Source of the DNA: Lachnospiraceae bacterium 3-1
GTDB lineage: Bacteria; Bacillota; Clostridia; Lachnospirales; Lachnospiraceae
Direction of reading: 5' to 3'
Assembly (NCBI GenBank): GCA_000403255.2
Contig: KE159591.1
Coordinates: forward strand, 21,823-85,822
DNA: 64,000 nt
The notes below the pieces were generated by a model. That model had not been told where the DNA came from. It was given only the letters and a program-made list of their open reading frames with translations, and did no database searches. Each line of letters opens with the position of its first letter. The stretch's first letter is position 1. Positions 17,463-25,670 of the stretch are shown piece after piece. The translations under genes and the position numbers were made by a program.

Positions 17463-18395
17463 TTGACACATTTAAGCCTGTTTACAGGGATAGGCGGCAT
17501 TGACCTTGCCGCCGAAGCCGCAGGCTTTACAACCGTCTGCCAGTGCGAATGGGCAGACTACCCCACCGCCGTGCTTGAAAAGCACTGGCCGGACGTGCCG
17601 CGTTTCAAAGACATTCAATCACTGACAAAGGAGGCTTTCTATGAAAAAACAGGACAGAAAGAACTCACGCTCCTATCCGGGGGCTTCCCCTGCCAGCCCT
17701 TTTCCTCAATCGGTCCAAGAAAAGGGTTTGCAGACACCCGCTACCTCTGGCCGGAAATGTGCCGCGTCATTAACGAACTGCGGCCCCGTTTCGTGCTTGG
17801 CGAAAATGTTGCTAACTTCATCAATATGGGGCTCCACAAGACGCTCTTTGACTTGGAACAGGCGGGATATGCCGTTTGGACGTTCGTACTTCCTGCTTGT
17901 GCCGTCGGCGCGTGGCATGAACGCAAACGGACTTTCATCATCGGCGTTGATGTTTCCAACTCCCCTTGCGTCCGACACGGGAAGCAGAATGAAAACCGAA
18001 AGGATAAGCATATCGCCAACGGGTGCGTTCCGCAGGAGGAATTACAGCGGGACATACTGGGCGGCGGCATTGTCGGAAGTAATCTATTTTCTGGAGAAAG
18101 AAACAGACCCGTCCCACCGCTTCAACCCGGAGTGGGTGGAATGGCTGATGGGCTTCCCACCCAAATGGACGGACGTTTCCTCTGGTGCATAGAGCCGCCC
18201 GGCATTCCCCGGATATGCCCGGACGTAAAGGACAGAGCCAAACGCCTTAAATGCTTAGGCAATGCCGTTGTTCCGGCACAGGTATACCCAGTCTTAAAAT
18301 ACATTGCGGATATGGAAACCGGAAAATGTTCAGATTGGTGTGTCTGGGACAACGATTGTGACCCTGCGGGGACGCAGGACAGAAAGGAGGATTGA
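17463..18395 (+). CDS. DNA (cytosine-5-)-methyltransferase
   Basis: A 310-residue C5 methyltransferase. Motif I is LFTGIGGIDLA at the N-terminus, the catalytic motif IV is GGFPCQPFSS near residue 77, GENVANF is motif VI, and the C-terminal motifs IX/X read RAKRLKCLGNAVVPAQVYPVL. It would methylate cytosine in a short target and protect the ICE from restriction. The start is TTG at 17463, with AAAGGAGG further upstream. Odd: across about 17940-18190 the +1 frame also reads like methyltransferase (FPTPLASD and NPEWVEWLMGFP), so the target-recognition region is ambiguous. No cognate nuclease is next to it. Confidence 0.85.
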   Translation: MTHLSLFTGIGGIDLAAEAAGFTTVCQCEWADYPTAVLEKHWPDVPRFKDIQSLTKEAFYEKTGQKELTLLSGGFPCQPFSSIGPRKGFADTRYLWPEMCRVINELRPRFVLGENVANFINMGLHKTLFDLEQAGYAVWTFVLPACAVGAWHERKRTFIIGVDVSNSPCVRHGKQNENRKDKHIANGCVPQEELQRDILGGGIVGSNLFSGERNRPVPPLQPGVGGMADGLPTQMDGRFLWCIEPPGIPRICPDVKDRAKRLKCLGNAVVPAQVYPVLKYIADMETGKCSDWCVWDNDCDPAGTQDRKED

Positions 18396-18398
18396 AGC

Positions 18399-19181
18399 AT
18401 GGGCGCAAAAACCGCAAAACAGCAGGACTCATTGACGGAACTCCTTGACCTGCTGACACAGAACGGGAAGAAGCAGGAAGCCGCCGAGCTTTCCGCTTTA
18501 TTCTCACAATTCGCAGCTATGGAAACACAGTACGGGAAAGTGCTTTCCGAGCTTGCCACCGTCCGTGAACAGCTTGCCACGCTCCATGACGGGGGAAACA
18601 GAACTGCCGCCATGCAGGAAACCAAGCAGACGCAGGCGCACATCACGCAGGCAAAAGAAACCCTCTCCACCTTAAAGGGGAACATGACCGACAAAATCAG
18701 AAAGACCCTTGCCGCCGTCAAGCAGCACGGCATTTCAGCACTGAACAAGGCGGCTGACTTCTTAGGCGTGAAAAAAGCACTTGCGGAGATGAAAGGAAAC
18801 GTACAGGACGCAATCGCTTCCACCCAAAGCAGCATTGACCGTATCAACGCCATAGGCAGCGAACTCCACGCCCTCAATGAACACGCCAAGAACTTAGGGC
18901 GGGCGTTGACGGGAAAGGAGCGCAAAGAGCTGACGCAGTGCAATGAGGACAAGGGCGTGCTTGCCGCCGTTGCCAAGCCCCTAAAACGCCATAAAGCCAC
19001 GTTAGAGGGCATGGAAAAGAACATTGACCGAGCAATGGCACGGGTGGAACGCTTAGAGCAGGCAGCCGCAAAAGGCAGGGAGAAAGAAAAGCCCTCTATC
19101 CGGGAGGAAATCAAAGCAGCCGCCAAGCCGGAGCAGCCCAAGAAAAAAGCCCCGCAGAAAGCGCAGGAAGCGAGTTTATAA
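18399..19181 (+). CDS. DUF6674-like ICE protein
   Basis: A 260-residue, mostly helical protein: LTELLDLLTQNGKKQEAAEL at the start, then a long coiled-coil region with a central amphipathic segment (KIRKTLAAVKQHGISALNKA) and a lysine/alanine-rich tail (SIREEIKAAAKPEQPKKK). The pattern matches DUF6674 proteins encoded between the methyltransferase and the NlpC/P60 gene of Tn1549-like elements. Three bases separate it from the methyltransferase stop. The molecular role is unknown; no membrane or enzyme motif is visible. Confidence 0.7.
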   Translation: MGAKTAKQQDSLTELLDLLTQNGKKQEAAELSALFSQFAAMETQYGKVLSELATVREQLATLHDGGNRTAAMQETKQTQAHITQAKETLSTLKGNMTDKIRKTLAAVKQHGISALNKAADFLGVKKALAEMKGNVQDAIASTQSSIDRINAIGSELHALNEHAKNLGRALTGKERKELTQCNEDKGVLAAVAKPLKRHKATLEGMEKNIDRAMARVERLEQAAAKGREKEKPSIREEIKAAAKPEQPKKKAPQKAQEASL

Positions 19182-19197
19182 AGGGGGATAACCATTC

Positions 19198-21186
19198 ATG
19201 CAGAAATTTAAGGCAAAGGCAAAGACCACGCAGAAAATGACCCGTGACGGCGTTGTGGAAACCAACCAAGCCACCGGGGAGCAGACCCGCAAGAGCCAAA
19301 GGGAAACAGACGATTTTTCCGGGGACGCAGCGGAAAACATGACCGGGAAAGCCCTAAACCGTGCCGCCACCGAAAGGCAGCGTCACAAGGCGAAGAAACG
19401 CCGGAGAAAGGCAAAAAAGGACGCAAAGCAGGCGGCAAAGGCGGCAGCACAGCCGCAGGCTTCCCGCCTGCAATTCAAGGAGGAAGAACGCACCGACCCG
19501 GAGCTTGCAAAGTATGTGAAGAAATCTGAAAAAGCCGCTGACCGACTTGAAGCGGCAAGGGAAAAGATACCCAAGCAGAAACGCATTAAGGCGGCAAGGA
19601 AATTTGACGAGGAAACCGGGCGGGCAAAGACCCGCCTGTACTTTGAAAAGACCGACAAGCCCCCAAACGGGAAGCTGCACCACAACCCGGCTGACCGCCC
19701 CGTGCGGGAAATCAAGAATTATGTGCATGGGAAAGTGGGCGAGGTTGAGAAAGACAATTCCGGCGTTGAGGGGGCGCACAAATCGGAGAAACTTGCGGAA
19801 AGGGCGGGCGGCTACGCAAGCCGGAAGCTGAAAGAGGGCTACCGAAGCCACAAGCTGAAACCCTACCGGGCAGCCGCCAAAGCGGAAGCAGCGTCACAGA
19901 AAGCAGATACAAACTATCTCTACCACAAGACGCTGAAAGAGAACCCGGAGCTTGCAGGCAATCCCCTCTCCCGTTTCCACCAGAAACAGCAGATAAAGCG
20001 GCAGTACGCAAAGGATTTACGGGCGGCGCAGAAAGCCGGGAAAACAGCCGGAAAGACCGCAGGTGCAGCAAAGAACACCCGCAAAACGGCGCAGAAAGCT
20101 GGGGAAGCCACGAAAAAGACAACGGACTTTATCGCCCGCCACTGGAAAGGCATACTGACCGTGGGCGTGTTCCTGCTCTTAATTGTGATGATATTTACCG
20201 GGCTATCTTCCTGCGCCGCAATCATACAGGGCGGCGTTTCCTCAATCGTTGGCACTTCCTACACCGCCGAGGACGAAGCAATCCGGCAGGTGGAAGCCGA
20301 CTACAAGGAACTGGAAAGGGGCTTGCGGGAGGAAATCGCTGACATCGAAACGGACTACCCGGACTATGACGAATACCAGTACCATTTAGACGAAATCGGA
20401 CACAACCCCTTTGCGCTTGCGTCCTACCTTACCGCCAAGCTCTACGACTACACACGGGAGGAAGCGCAGGCAGAAATACAGGCATTGTTTGAAAAGCAGT
20501 ACACCCTTACCCTGCGGGAAGAAATACAGACACGCTACCGCACGGAAACCACCACCGACCCGAAAACCGGGGAAACCACCACCGAGGAAATCCCCTACGA
20601 TTATTACATTCTCCATGTGACGCTGACAAACAAAAACATTGAAACCCTTGCCGGGGAACTCCTTACCCCGGAACAGAAAGAAATGTTTGACGTTTACATG
20701 GAAACCAAAGGCAACAAGCCGGACGTGTTCGGGGACGACTACGCAACAGGAACGCCGGGCAGCGGGGAATACACAGACTACGAGATACCCCCGGAAGCCC
20801 TCTCTGATGAACGCTTTGCCGCCATGATTGCGGAAGCGGAAAAATACTTAGGCTACCCCTATGTATGGGGCGGCAGCTCCCCGTCAACGTCCTTTGACTG
20901 TTCGGGCTTTGTGTGTTGGGTAATCAACCATTCCGGCGTTGGGAGTGTCGGCAGGACAACGGCGCAGGGCATTTTCAACTACACCACACCCATAGCACCA
21001 AGCGAAGCCAAGCCGGGGGACATTATCTTTTTCACGGGGACTTATGACAGCGGTTCGGCGGTTAGCCATGTGGGGATTTATGTAGGAAACGGCATGATGA
21101 TACATTGCGGCAACCCTATCTCCTACGCTTCCGTCAACACCCCCTACTGGCAGTCACATTTCTACGCCTACGGGCGGCTTCCATGA
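19198..21186 (+). CDS. NlpC/P60 cell-wall hydrolase of the mating system (CD1108-like)
   Basis: A 662-residue protein with a long lysine/alanine-rich cytoplasmic N-terminus (about 1-310), one membrane helix (ILTVGVFLLLIVMIFTGL), an extracellular linker, and a C-terminal NlpC/P60 domain (about 545-662). The catalytic set is visible: cysteine in FDCSGFVCW, histidine in AVSHVGIYVG and the following MIHCGNP. It would cut peptidoglycan stem peptides so that the conjugation channel can cross the wall. The start follows AAAGGGGGATAACCATTC. The N-terminal extension probably anchors it to the machinery. Confidence 0.9.
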   Translation: MQKFKAKAKTTQKMTRDGVVETNQATGEQTRKSQRETDDFSGDAAENMTGKALNRAATERQRHKAKKRRRKAKKDAKQAAKAAAQPQASRLQFKEEERTDPELAKYVKKSEKAADRLEAAREKIPKQKRIKAARKFDEETGRAKTRLYFEKTDKPPNGKLHHNPADRPVREIKNYVHGKVGEVEKDNSGVEGAHKSEKLAERAGGYASRKLKEGYRSHKLKPYRAAAKAEAASQKADTNYLYHKTLKENPELAGNPLSRFHQKQQIKRQYAKDLRAAQKAGKTAGKTAGAAKNTRKTAQKAGEATKKTTDFIARHWKGILTVGVFLLLIVMIFTGLSSCAAIIQGGVSSIVGTSYTAEDEAIRQVEADYKELERGLREEIADIETDYPDYDEYQYHLDEIGHNPFALASYLTAKLYDYTREEAQAEIQALFEKQYTLTLREEIQTRYRTETTTDPKTGETTTEEIPYDYYILHVTLTNKNIETLAGELLTPEQKEMFDVYMETKGNKPDVFGDDYATGTPGSGEYTDYEIPPEALSDERFAAMIAEAEKYLGYPYVWGGSSPSTSFDCSGFVCWVINHSGVGSVGRTTAQGIFNYTTPIAPSEAKPGDIIFFTGTYDSGSAVSHVGIYVGNGMMIHCGNPISYASVNTPYWQSHFYAYGRLP

Positions 21187-21217
21187 CAAAAAATCTGAAC
21201 AGGAGGAATTATTTTTT

Positions 21218-21481
21218 ATGATGAAACTGGAACGTATCATTGCGGAGATTGAGAAAACAAAAGAAACAATCTCCAAACAGCAGGCAAAACTTAGGGAACT
21301 GGAAGCGCAGAAAACCGAAGTTGAAAACCTGCAAATCGTACAAATGGTAAGGGCGTTACGCATGACCCCGGCAGAGCTTTCCACCTTTTTACACGGCAAG
21401 CCGGACAACGCCGCAGCCACGACCACAGCAGCCGCAAACAGCAGCCTTTTTTCAAGACAGGAGGACACCAAGAATGAGTAA
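21218..21481 (+). CDS. DUF4315 family protein
   Basis: An 87-residue protein: an N-terminal coiled coil (LERIIAEIEKTKETISKQQ onward) and the IVQMVRALRMTPAELSTFL motif typical of DUF4315, then a low-complexity alanine/threonine tail. It precedes the DUF4366 gene and overlaps it by 8 bases, the arrangement usual for Tn1549-like ICEs. Function unknown. The RBS AGGAGG is 12 bases before the first of two adjacent ATGs. Confidence 0.85.
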   Translation: MMKLERIIAEIEKTKETISKQQAKLRELEAQKTEVENLQIVQMVRALRMTPAELSTFLHGKPDNAAATTTAAANSSLFSRQEDTKNE

Positions 21482-22289
21482 AAAAATCTTACATACCTTT
21501 ATCGCACTTGCCGCCGCCCTTATCCTTACGGGCGGCTTTTCCATGACCGCCTACGCAGGCGGCGGGGAAGAATACGAAACGGAAGAACCCACGCCCGCAC
21601 CAGAGCCGGAGGAAACAGCGACCCCAAGCGACCCGCTGACCCCGGAGGGGAACGCAACCCTTGTTGATGATATTTGGGGAGAGAACAAGCAGCTCATCAC
21701 AGTAACCACCAAGAACGGGAATTATTTCTATATCCTCATAGACCGTGCCGCCGAGGGCGAGAACACCGTGCATTTCCTCAACATGGTAGACGAAGCCGAC
21801 CTTATGGCACTGATTGAGGACGGGGAAAAAGAGGAAACAACGGTAATGCCCCAGACCTGCACCTGCACGGAGAAATGCGAAGCTGGGGCGGTCAATGAAA
21901 GCTGCCCTGTCTGCCTTAACAACCGTAATTCCTGCACAGGGATTGAGAAAGAAACCGAGCCGGAAGCCGAAGCCGAGCCGGAGAAGCCAAAAGATAACAA
22001 AGGCACAAAAAGCCTGCTCCTGCTCTTTCTTGTGACGCTCCTTGCAGGCGGCGGGGCGTTCTATTATTTCAAGTACATCAAGCCAAAGGACACCGCAAAG
22101 GGCAACCAGGACTTCTCCGATTTTGACTTTGACGAGGACGAAGATACCGACTATGAGGACGAAACCGATTATGACAGCTACGGGGACGATACGGACGACA
22201 CCGGGGACGGCGCAGGCGATACCGAAACAGACTACGGGGACGAACCCGAAGAAACGGGGTTTTTAGATGATACGAAGGGCGGCTTATGA
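21474..22289 (+). CDS. DUF4366 family surface protein
   Basis: A 271-residue exported protein. A signal peptide (KILHTFIALAAALILTGGF, cut near AYA) leads to a proline/glutamate-rich linker, a folded domain (DDIWGENKQLITVTTKNG; NYFYILIDRAAEGENTVHFL), a cysteine-rich CTCTEKCE...CPVC segment, a membrane helix (SLLLLFLVTLLAGGGAFYYF) and a very acidic tail. DUF4366 proteins are part of the conjugation module of this ICE family; a role in the cell envelope channel is inferred. The acidic tail would be cytoplasmic. Confidence 0.85.
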   Translation: MSKKILHTFIALAAALILTGGFSMTAYAGGGEEYETEEPTPAPEPEETATPSDPLTPEGNATLVDDIWGENKQLITVTTKNGNYFYILIDRAAEGENTVHFLNMVDEADLMALIEDGEKEETTVMPQTCTCTEKCEAGAVNESCPVCLNNRNSCTGIEKETEPEAEAEPEKPKDNKGTKSLLLLFLVTLLAGGGAFYYFKYIKPKDTAKGNQDFSDFDFDEDEDTDYEDETDYDSYGDDTDDTGDGAGDTETDYGDEPEETGFLDDTKGGL

Positions 22290-22468
22290 CGTGGTTTACA
22301 GACAGCCCTTTTGAAAAAATGATGACACAGAAACCGAGACACGGGCGGCATGGGGACGACACGCCGCCCGTCCCCCGTTCCCCGGCTTGTACTGGTTGCC
22401 CTCATAACAAGGGGCTATCCCCTTGTATCGGGTACTGTATCAAGAAATTGCAATCGCATAAAAAATAA
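22286..22468 (+). CDS. Small cysteine-containing ICE protein
   Basis: A 60-residue protein overlapping the preceding stop by 4 bases. TWFTDSPFEKMMTQKPR opens it, and four cysteines (CTGCPHNKG, then CIGYC) could bind a metal. Small proteins with the same start and cysteine spacing occur after DUF4366 in Tn1549-like elements. Function unknown. It is the last gene of the GC-rich conjugation block before the AT-rich TIR gene. Confidence 0.65.
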   Translation: MTWFTDSPFEKMMTQKPRHGRHGDDTPPVPRSPACTGCPHNKGLSPCIGYCIKKLQSHKK

Positions 22469-22497
22469 ACTTTTTCTCATATTTTTTTATTGAAAAA

Positions 22498-22526
22498 TTG
22501 AGTTTATTCCACAATGATGATATAAT
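22498..22526 (+). promoter_or_regulatory. Promoter of the TIR gene
   Basis: TTGAGT (22498-22503), 17 bases, TATAAT (22521-22526). AAGGAGT precedes the ATG at 22567. The cargo gene thus has its own promoter. Confidence 0.75.
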
Positions 22527-22566
22527 GTTTTTACTAAAAAAGTTAATCATAAGGAGTTAAATAAAA

Positions 22567-23346
22567 ATGGTTACAAAAGACGGACTATATTCTTATCGAA
22601 CTGCTTTGAAGTCTATGGAAATTGCAGGAAACAATATGTTTAAACATATGAAAAGAGGTGTAACCCTCTTTCAAGCAGAAACAGAAGATTTTTTAAATGT
22701 ATACTACAATTATTTTCCCAATGAATGTAGAATTATAAGAACTTATGCACTAAGAATTATACAAAAACATGGCTTTTCGTCTGATGAATTAGGTTTGCTT
22801 ATATATCTTGTAAATATTATTGATGAAGATTTTTACAAAATAGTTAAGCCGCCCAAAATTTTTATCAGCCATTGTGAAAAGGATATTGCAGTTATTGAAA
22901 ATTTTGTTGATTTACTTAGCCATATAGGCTTAACTTCTGATACACTTTTTTGCAGTTCAATTCCGGGATATAATATCAAACAAGGCAGCGGCGATATCTT
23001 TGAATATTTACGAGATGAATTTAGCAATAACCTATTTGTAATCTTCATGTTATCTGAAAATTATTACAATAGTAAAGCCTGTTTAAATGAAATGGGGGCT
23101 ACATGGGTATTGCAAAAAGAATACCAAAGCATTTTGCTACCGGGATTTGACTTTTCCCAAGTACAAGGTGCAATAAATCCTAGAGAAATCAGTTTCAAAT
23201 TAGATGATAAAAAATATAGAAATTCAGCTTTAGGAGAATTAAAAAATAATATTATACATCTATTGGACTTACCAGGTATTGATTCATCAAAATGGGATTA
23301 CCAAAGAGAACGCTTTTTTTCTAAAACTGATTCCATTCAAATTTAA
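22567..23346 (+). CDS. TIR-domain protein, candidate defence cargo
   Basis: A 259-residue protein. Residues about 1-95 are helical and unassigned. From about 97 a TIR domain follows: PKIFISHCEKDIAVIENFV (the strand A/box 1 region), then the SENYYNSKACLNEMGATWVL segment, which contains the glutamate expected of NADase TIR domains. Bacterial TIR proteins often hydrolyse NAD+ or make signalling nucleotides during phage defence. It is AT-rich, has its own promoter and terminator, and sits between GC-rich conjugation genes. No SIR2, STING, nuclease or CRISPR-like partner is adjacent, so if it is a defence gene it is a single-gene system or a protector of the ICE. Confidence 0.8.
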   Translation: MVTKDGLYSYRTALKSMEIAGNNMFKHMKRGVTLFQAETEDFLNVYYNYFPNECRIIRTYALRIIQKHGFSSDELGLLIYLVNIIDEDFYKIVKPPKIFISHCEKDIAVIENFVDLLSHIGLTSDTLFCSSIPGYNIKQGSGDIFEYLRDEFSNNLFVIFMLSENYYNSKACLNEMGATWVLQKEYQSILLPGFDFSQVQGAINPREISFKLDDKKYRNSALGELKNNIIHLLDLPGIDSSKWDYQRERFFSKTDSIQI

Positions 23347-23369
23347 CAAAACAAATAATAGATATTTTA

Positions 23370-23404
23370 AGCAGTAAATTCTTGTCGAGTTTACTGCTTT
23401 TTTT
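23370..23404 (+). terminator. Terminator of the TIR gene
   Basis: The stem AGCAGTAAA (23370-23378)/TTTACTGCT (23390-23398) is followed by a run of seven T. Confidence 0.9.
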
Positions 23405-23427
23405 ATGCCAAAAAGGAGGAAATTTTT

Positions 23428-25524
23428 ATGCAGTTGGTAATCGCAGAAAAGCCGAGCGTGGCAATGTCAATCGCTTCCGTTATCGGCGCAGGCGAAAGAA
23501 AAGACGGCTACATGGAGGGCGCAGGTTTTCTTGTTAGCTGGTGTGTGGGACACCTTGCGGGACTGGCAGACGCTACCCATTATGGTGACTATAAAAAATG
23601 GCGTTATGAAGATTTACCAATCCTGCCCCAGACGTGGGAAACCGTCATATCCCCGGATAAGGAAGAACAGTTTGAAACCTTAAAAAACCTCATGCACAGA
23701 AAAGATGTGGAAACCCTTATATGCGCCACGGACGCAGGGCGTGAGGGGGAACTGATTTTCCGTTTTGTCTATGAAAAAGCCGGGTGTAAAAAACCGTTCT
23801 ACCGCTTGTGGATAAGCAGCATGGAGGAAAGCGCAATCAAGAAAGGATTTGACGATTTGCGGGACGGACACGACTACGACCCGTTATATCATTCCGCACT
23901 ATGCCGGGCAAAGGCTGACTGGCTAATCGGTATCAATGCGACACGCCTTTTCTCCGTCCTCTACAACCACACCTTGAACGTGGGGCGGGTACAGACACCG
24001 ACCCTCTCCCTGCTTGTGGAACGGGACAACGCAATCCAGAATTTCCAGAAGAAAAAATATTATGTGGTTCATATCGGGAACGGCACTTTTGAAGCGGCAA
24101 GCCCGCCCTACACAGAGAAAGACGAAGCCGAAAAACTCCGCAAAGATTGTGACGGAAAAACGGCGGTATGCACTTCCCTTGTCCGGGAGGAAAAGACCGA
24201 GAACCCGCCCCGCCTTTACGACTTAACGACCTTGCAGCGGGAAACAAACAGGTTTTTCGGCTACACCGCCAAACAGACCCTTGACTACACCCAATCACTC
24301 TATGAAAAGAAACTATGCACCTATCCCCGGACGGACAGCCAATATCTCACAGACGATATGCTCCCCACCGCTGAAACTATCGTGTCCGGGCTTTTCGGCA
24401 CACTGGACTTTGCAAAAGATGCCCGCCTCTCCCCGGACTACTCCCGCATACTGAACAGCAAAAAAGTAACCGACCACCACGCAATCATTCCCACCGCCGA
24501 AGCAGTAAAAACAGATAAGAGCAGCCTGCCCGAAAGTGAGAGAAATATCCTGCTCCTGCTCTCCATGAAACTGTTATCCGCAACGGCGCAGCCCCACCGA
24601 TACGAAGCCGTGACCGCTTCCCTCTCCTGCGGCGGCGTGACCTTTACGGCAAAGGGAAAAACCGTCAAATGCGAGGGCTTTAAGGAACTGGAACGCCGCT
24701 TCCGTGCCACCTTGAAAGCGAAGCCGGAGGACGGGAACGCCACAAAAGAAAACCCGCTGCCGGAGCTGACCGAGGGACAGAAAATCACGGCAAAGGCAGC
24801 CATGACCGAACATGACACAACGCCCCCGAAAGCCTATACGGAAGATACCCTGTTGTCCGCAATGGAACGGGCGGGAAGCGGGGACATATCAGAGGACGCA
24901 GAGCGCAAAGGCTTAGGCACTCCCGCCACCCGTGCGGCGGTACTGGAAAAACTTGTGCAGGCGGGCTTTGTGGAGAGGAAGAAAAAGCAGCTTATCCCCA
25001 CCAAAGACGGCAAGAACCTTGTCGCCGTCCTGCCCGACACCCTCACAAGCCCGAAGCTGACCGCCGAATGGGAAAACGCACTGACGGAGATTGCCAAAGG
25101 GAACGCCGACCCGGACAGCTTCATGCGTGGCATTGAAGCAATGGCGGCGGGGCTTGTGAAAGAATATGCCGCCGTCCCGGAGGAAAAGAAAAAGCTGTTT
25201 GCCCCGGAGCGAAAGGAAATCGGCAAATGCCCCCGCTGCGGCTCTCCTGTCTATGAGGGGAAGAAAAATTTTTATTGCAACAACCGGGACTGCCAATTTT
25301 CCATGTGGAAGAATGACCGATTTTTCACGGGCAAGAAAAAGGAGCTGACAGCCACCGTTGCCGCCGCTTTACTTAGCAAAGGCAGGGCAGCCATGAAAGG
25401 CTTGTATTCCGAGAAAACGGGCAAGACCTATGACGCTGACGTGCTGCTTGCGGACACGGGAGAAAAGTATGTCAATTACAAGATTGAGCTAAAAAAGACC
25501 AAGAAGCCAAAACCCAAGAAGTAA
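23428..25524 (+). CDS. topB: DNA topoisomerase III of the ICE
   Basis: A 698-residue type IA topoisomerase. The TOPRIM domain is at the N-terminus (LVIAEKPSVAMSIASVIGA; CATDAGREGELIFR). The catalytic tyrosine is in CTYPRTDSQYL near residue 293. A C-terminal zinc motif (CPRCGSPVYEGKKNFYC...C) and basic tail follow. It would relax and decatenate the element during transfer; such topB genes are usual in Tn1549-like ICEs. RBS AAGGAGG. Full length, no lesion seen. Confidence 0.95.
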   Translation: MQLVIAEKPSVAMSIASVIGAGERKDGYMEGAGFLVSWCVGHLAGLADATHYGDYKKWRYEDLPILPQTWETVISPDKEEQFETLKNLMHRKDVETLICATDAGREGELIFRFVYEKAGCKKPFYRLWISSMEESAIKKGFDDLRDGHDYDPLYHSALCRAKADWLIGINATRLFSVLYNHTLNVGRVQTPTLSLLVERDNAIQNFQKKKYYVVHIGNGTFEAASPPYTEKDEAEKLRKDCDGKTAVCTSLVREEKTENPPRLYDLTTLQRETNRFFGYTAKQTLDYTQSLYEKKLCTYPRTDSQYLTDDMLPTAETIVSGLFGTLDFAKDARLSPDYSRILNSKKVTDHHAIIPTAEAVKTDKSSLPESERNILLLLSMKLLSATAQPHRYEAVTASLSCGGVTFTAKGKTVKCEGFKELERRFRATLKAKPEDGNATKENPLPELTEGQKITAKAAMTEHDTTPPKAYTEDTLLSAMERAGSGDISEDAERKGLGTPATRAAVLEKLVQAGFVERKKKQLIPTKDGKNLVAVLPDTLTSPKLTAEWENALTEIAKGNADPDSFMRGIEAMAAGLVKEYAAVPEEKKKLFAPERKEIGKCPRCGSPVYEGKKNFYCNNRDCQFSMWKNDRFFTGKKKELTATVAAALLSKGRAAMKGLYSEKTGKTYDADVLLADTGEKYVNYKIELKKTKKPKPKK

Positions 25525-25530
25525 CCCACA

Positions 25531-25638
25531 GAAGAATAGCAAGCATAGGGATTGAGTACCCAATCCCGTAAAATCCCACTTTCCCGCCCTGCGGGACTTG
25601 TGGGATTTTTGCTTGTTGGGAAGTGTCCCAAACCCTCT
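25531..25638 (+). repeat. 108-bp repeat, copy A, upstream of the ArdC/YodL gene
   Basis: This segment is present again, inverted and nearly identical, at 36744-36851. Internal stems are GGGATTG/CAATCCC, AAATCCCAC/GTGGGATTT enclosing CCCGC/GCGGG, and TTGGGA/TCCCAA. The second stem has matched changes in both arms in the other copy (AAATTCC/GGAATTT there). In both copies the same end points to the downstream gene, here 33 bases before the chosen start at 25671. It could be an origin-like site, a single-strand promoter, or a structured leader. Confidence 0.85.
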
Positions 25639-25670
25639 AAAAATCAAAAACCGAGAAAGGAGCTATGCCA

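Noticed and set aside
17641-18192. 183-codon ORF in the +1 frame of the methyltransferase as an independent gene
   Set aside because: Only its second half looks protein-like and it would lack catalytic motifs; treated as a frame question within one gene.
22405-22427. Terminator hairpin (ACAAGGGG/CCCCTTGT)
   Set aside because: It lies inside the reading frame of the small cysteine protein and lacks a T-run.
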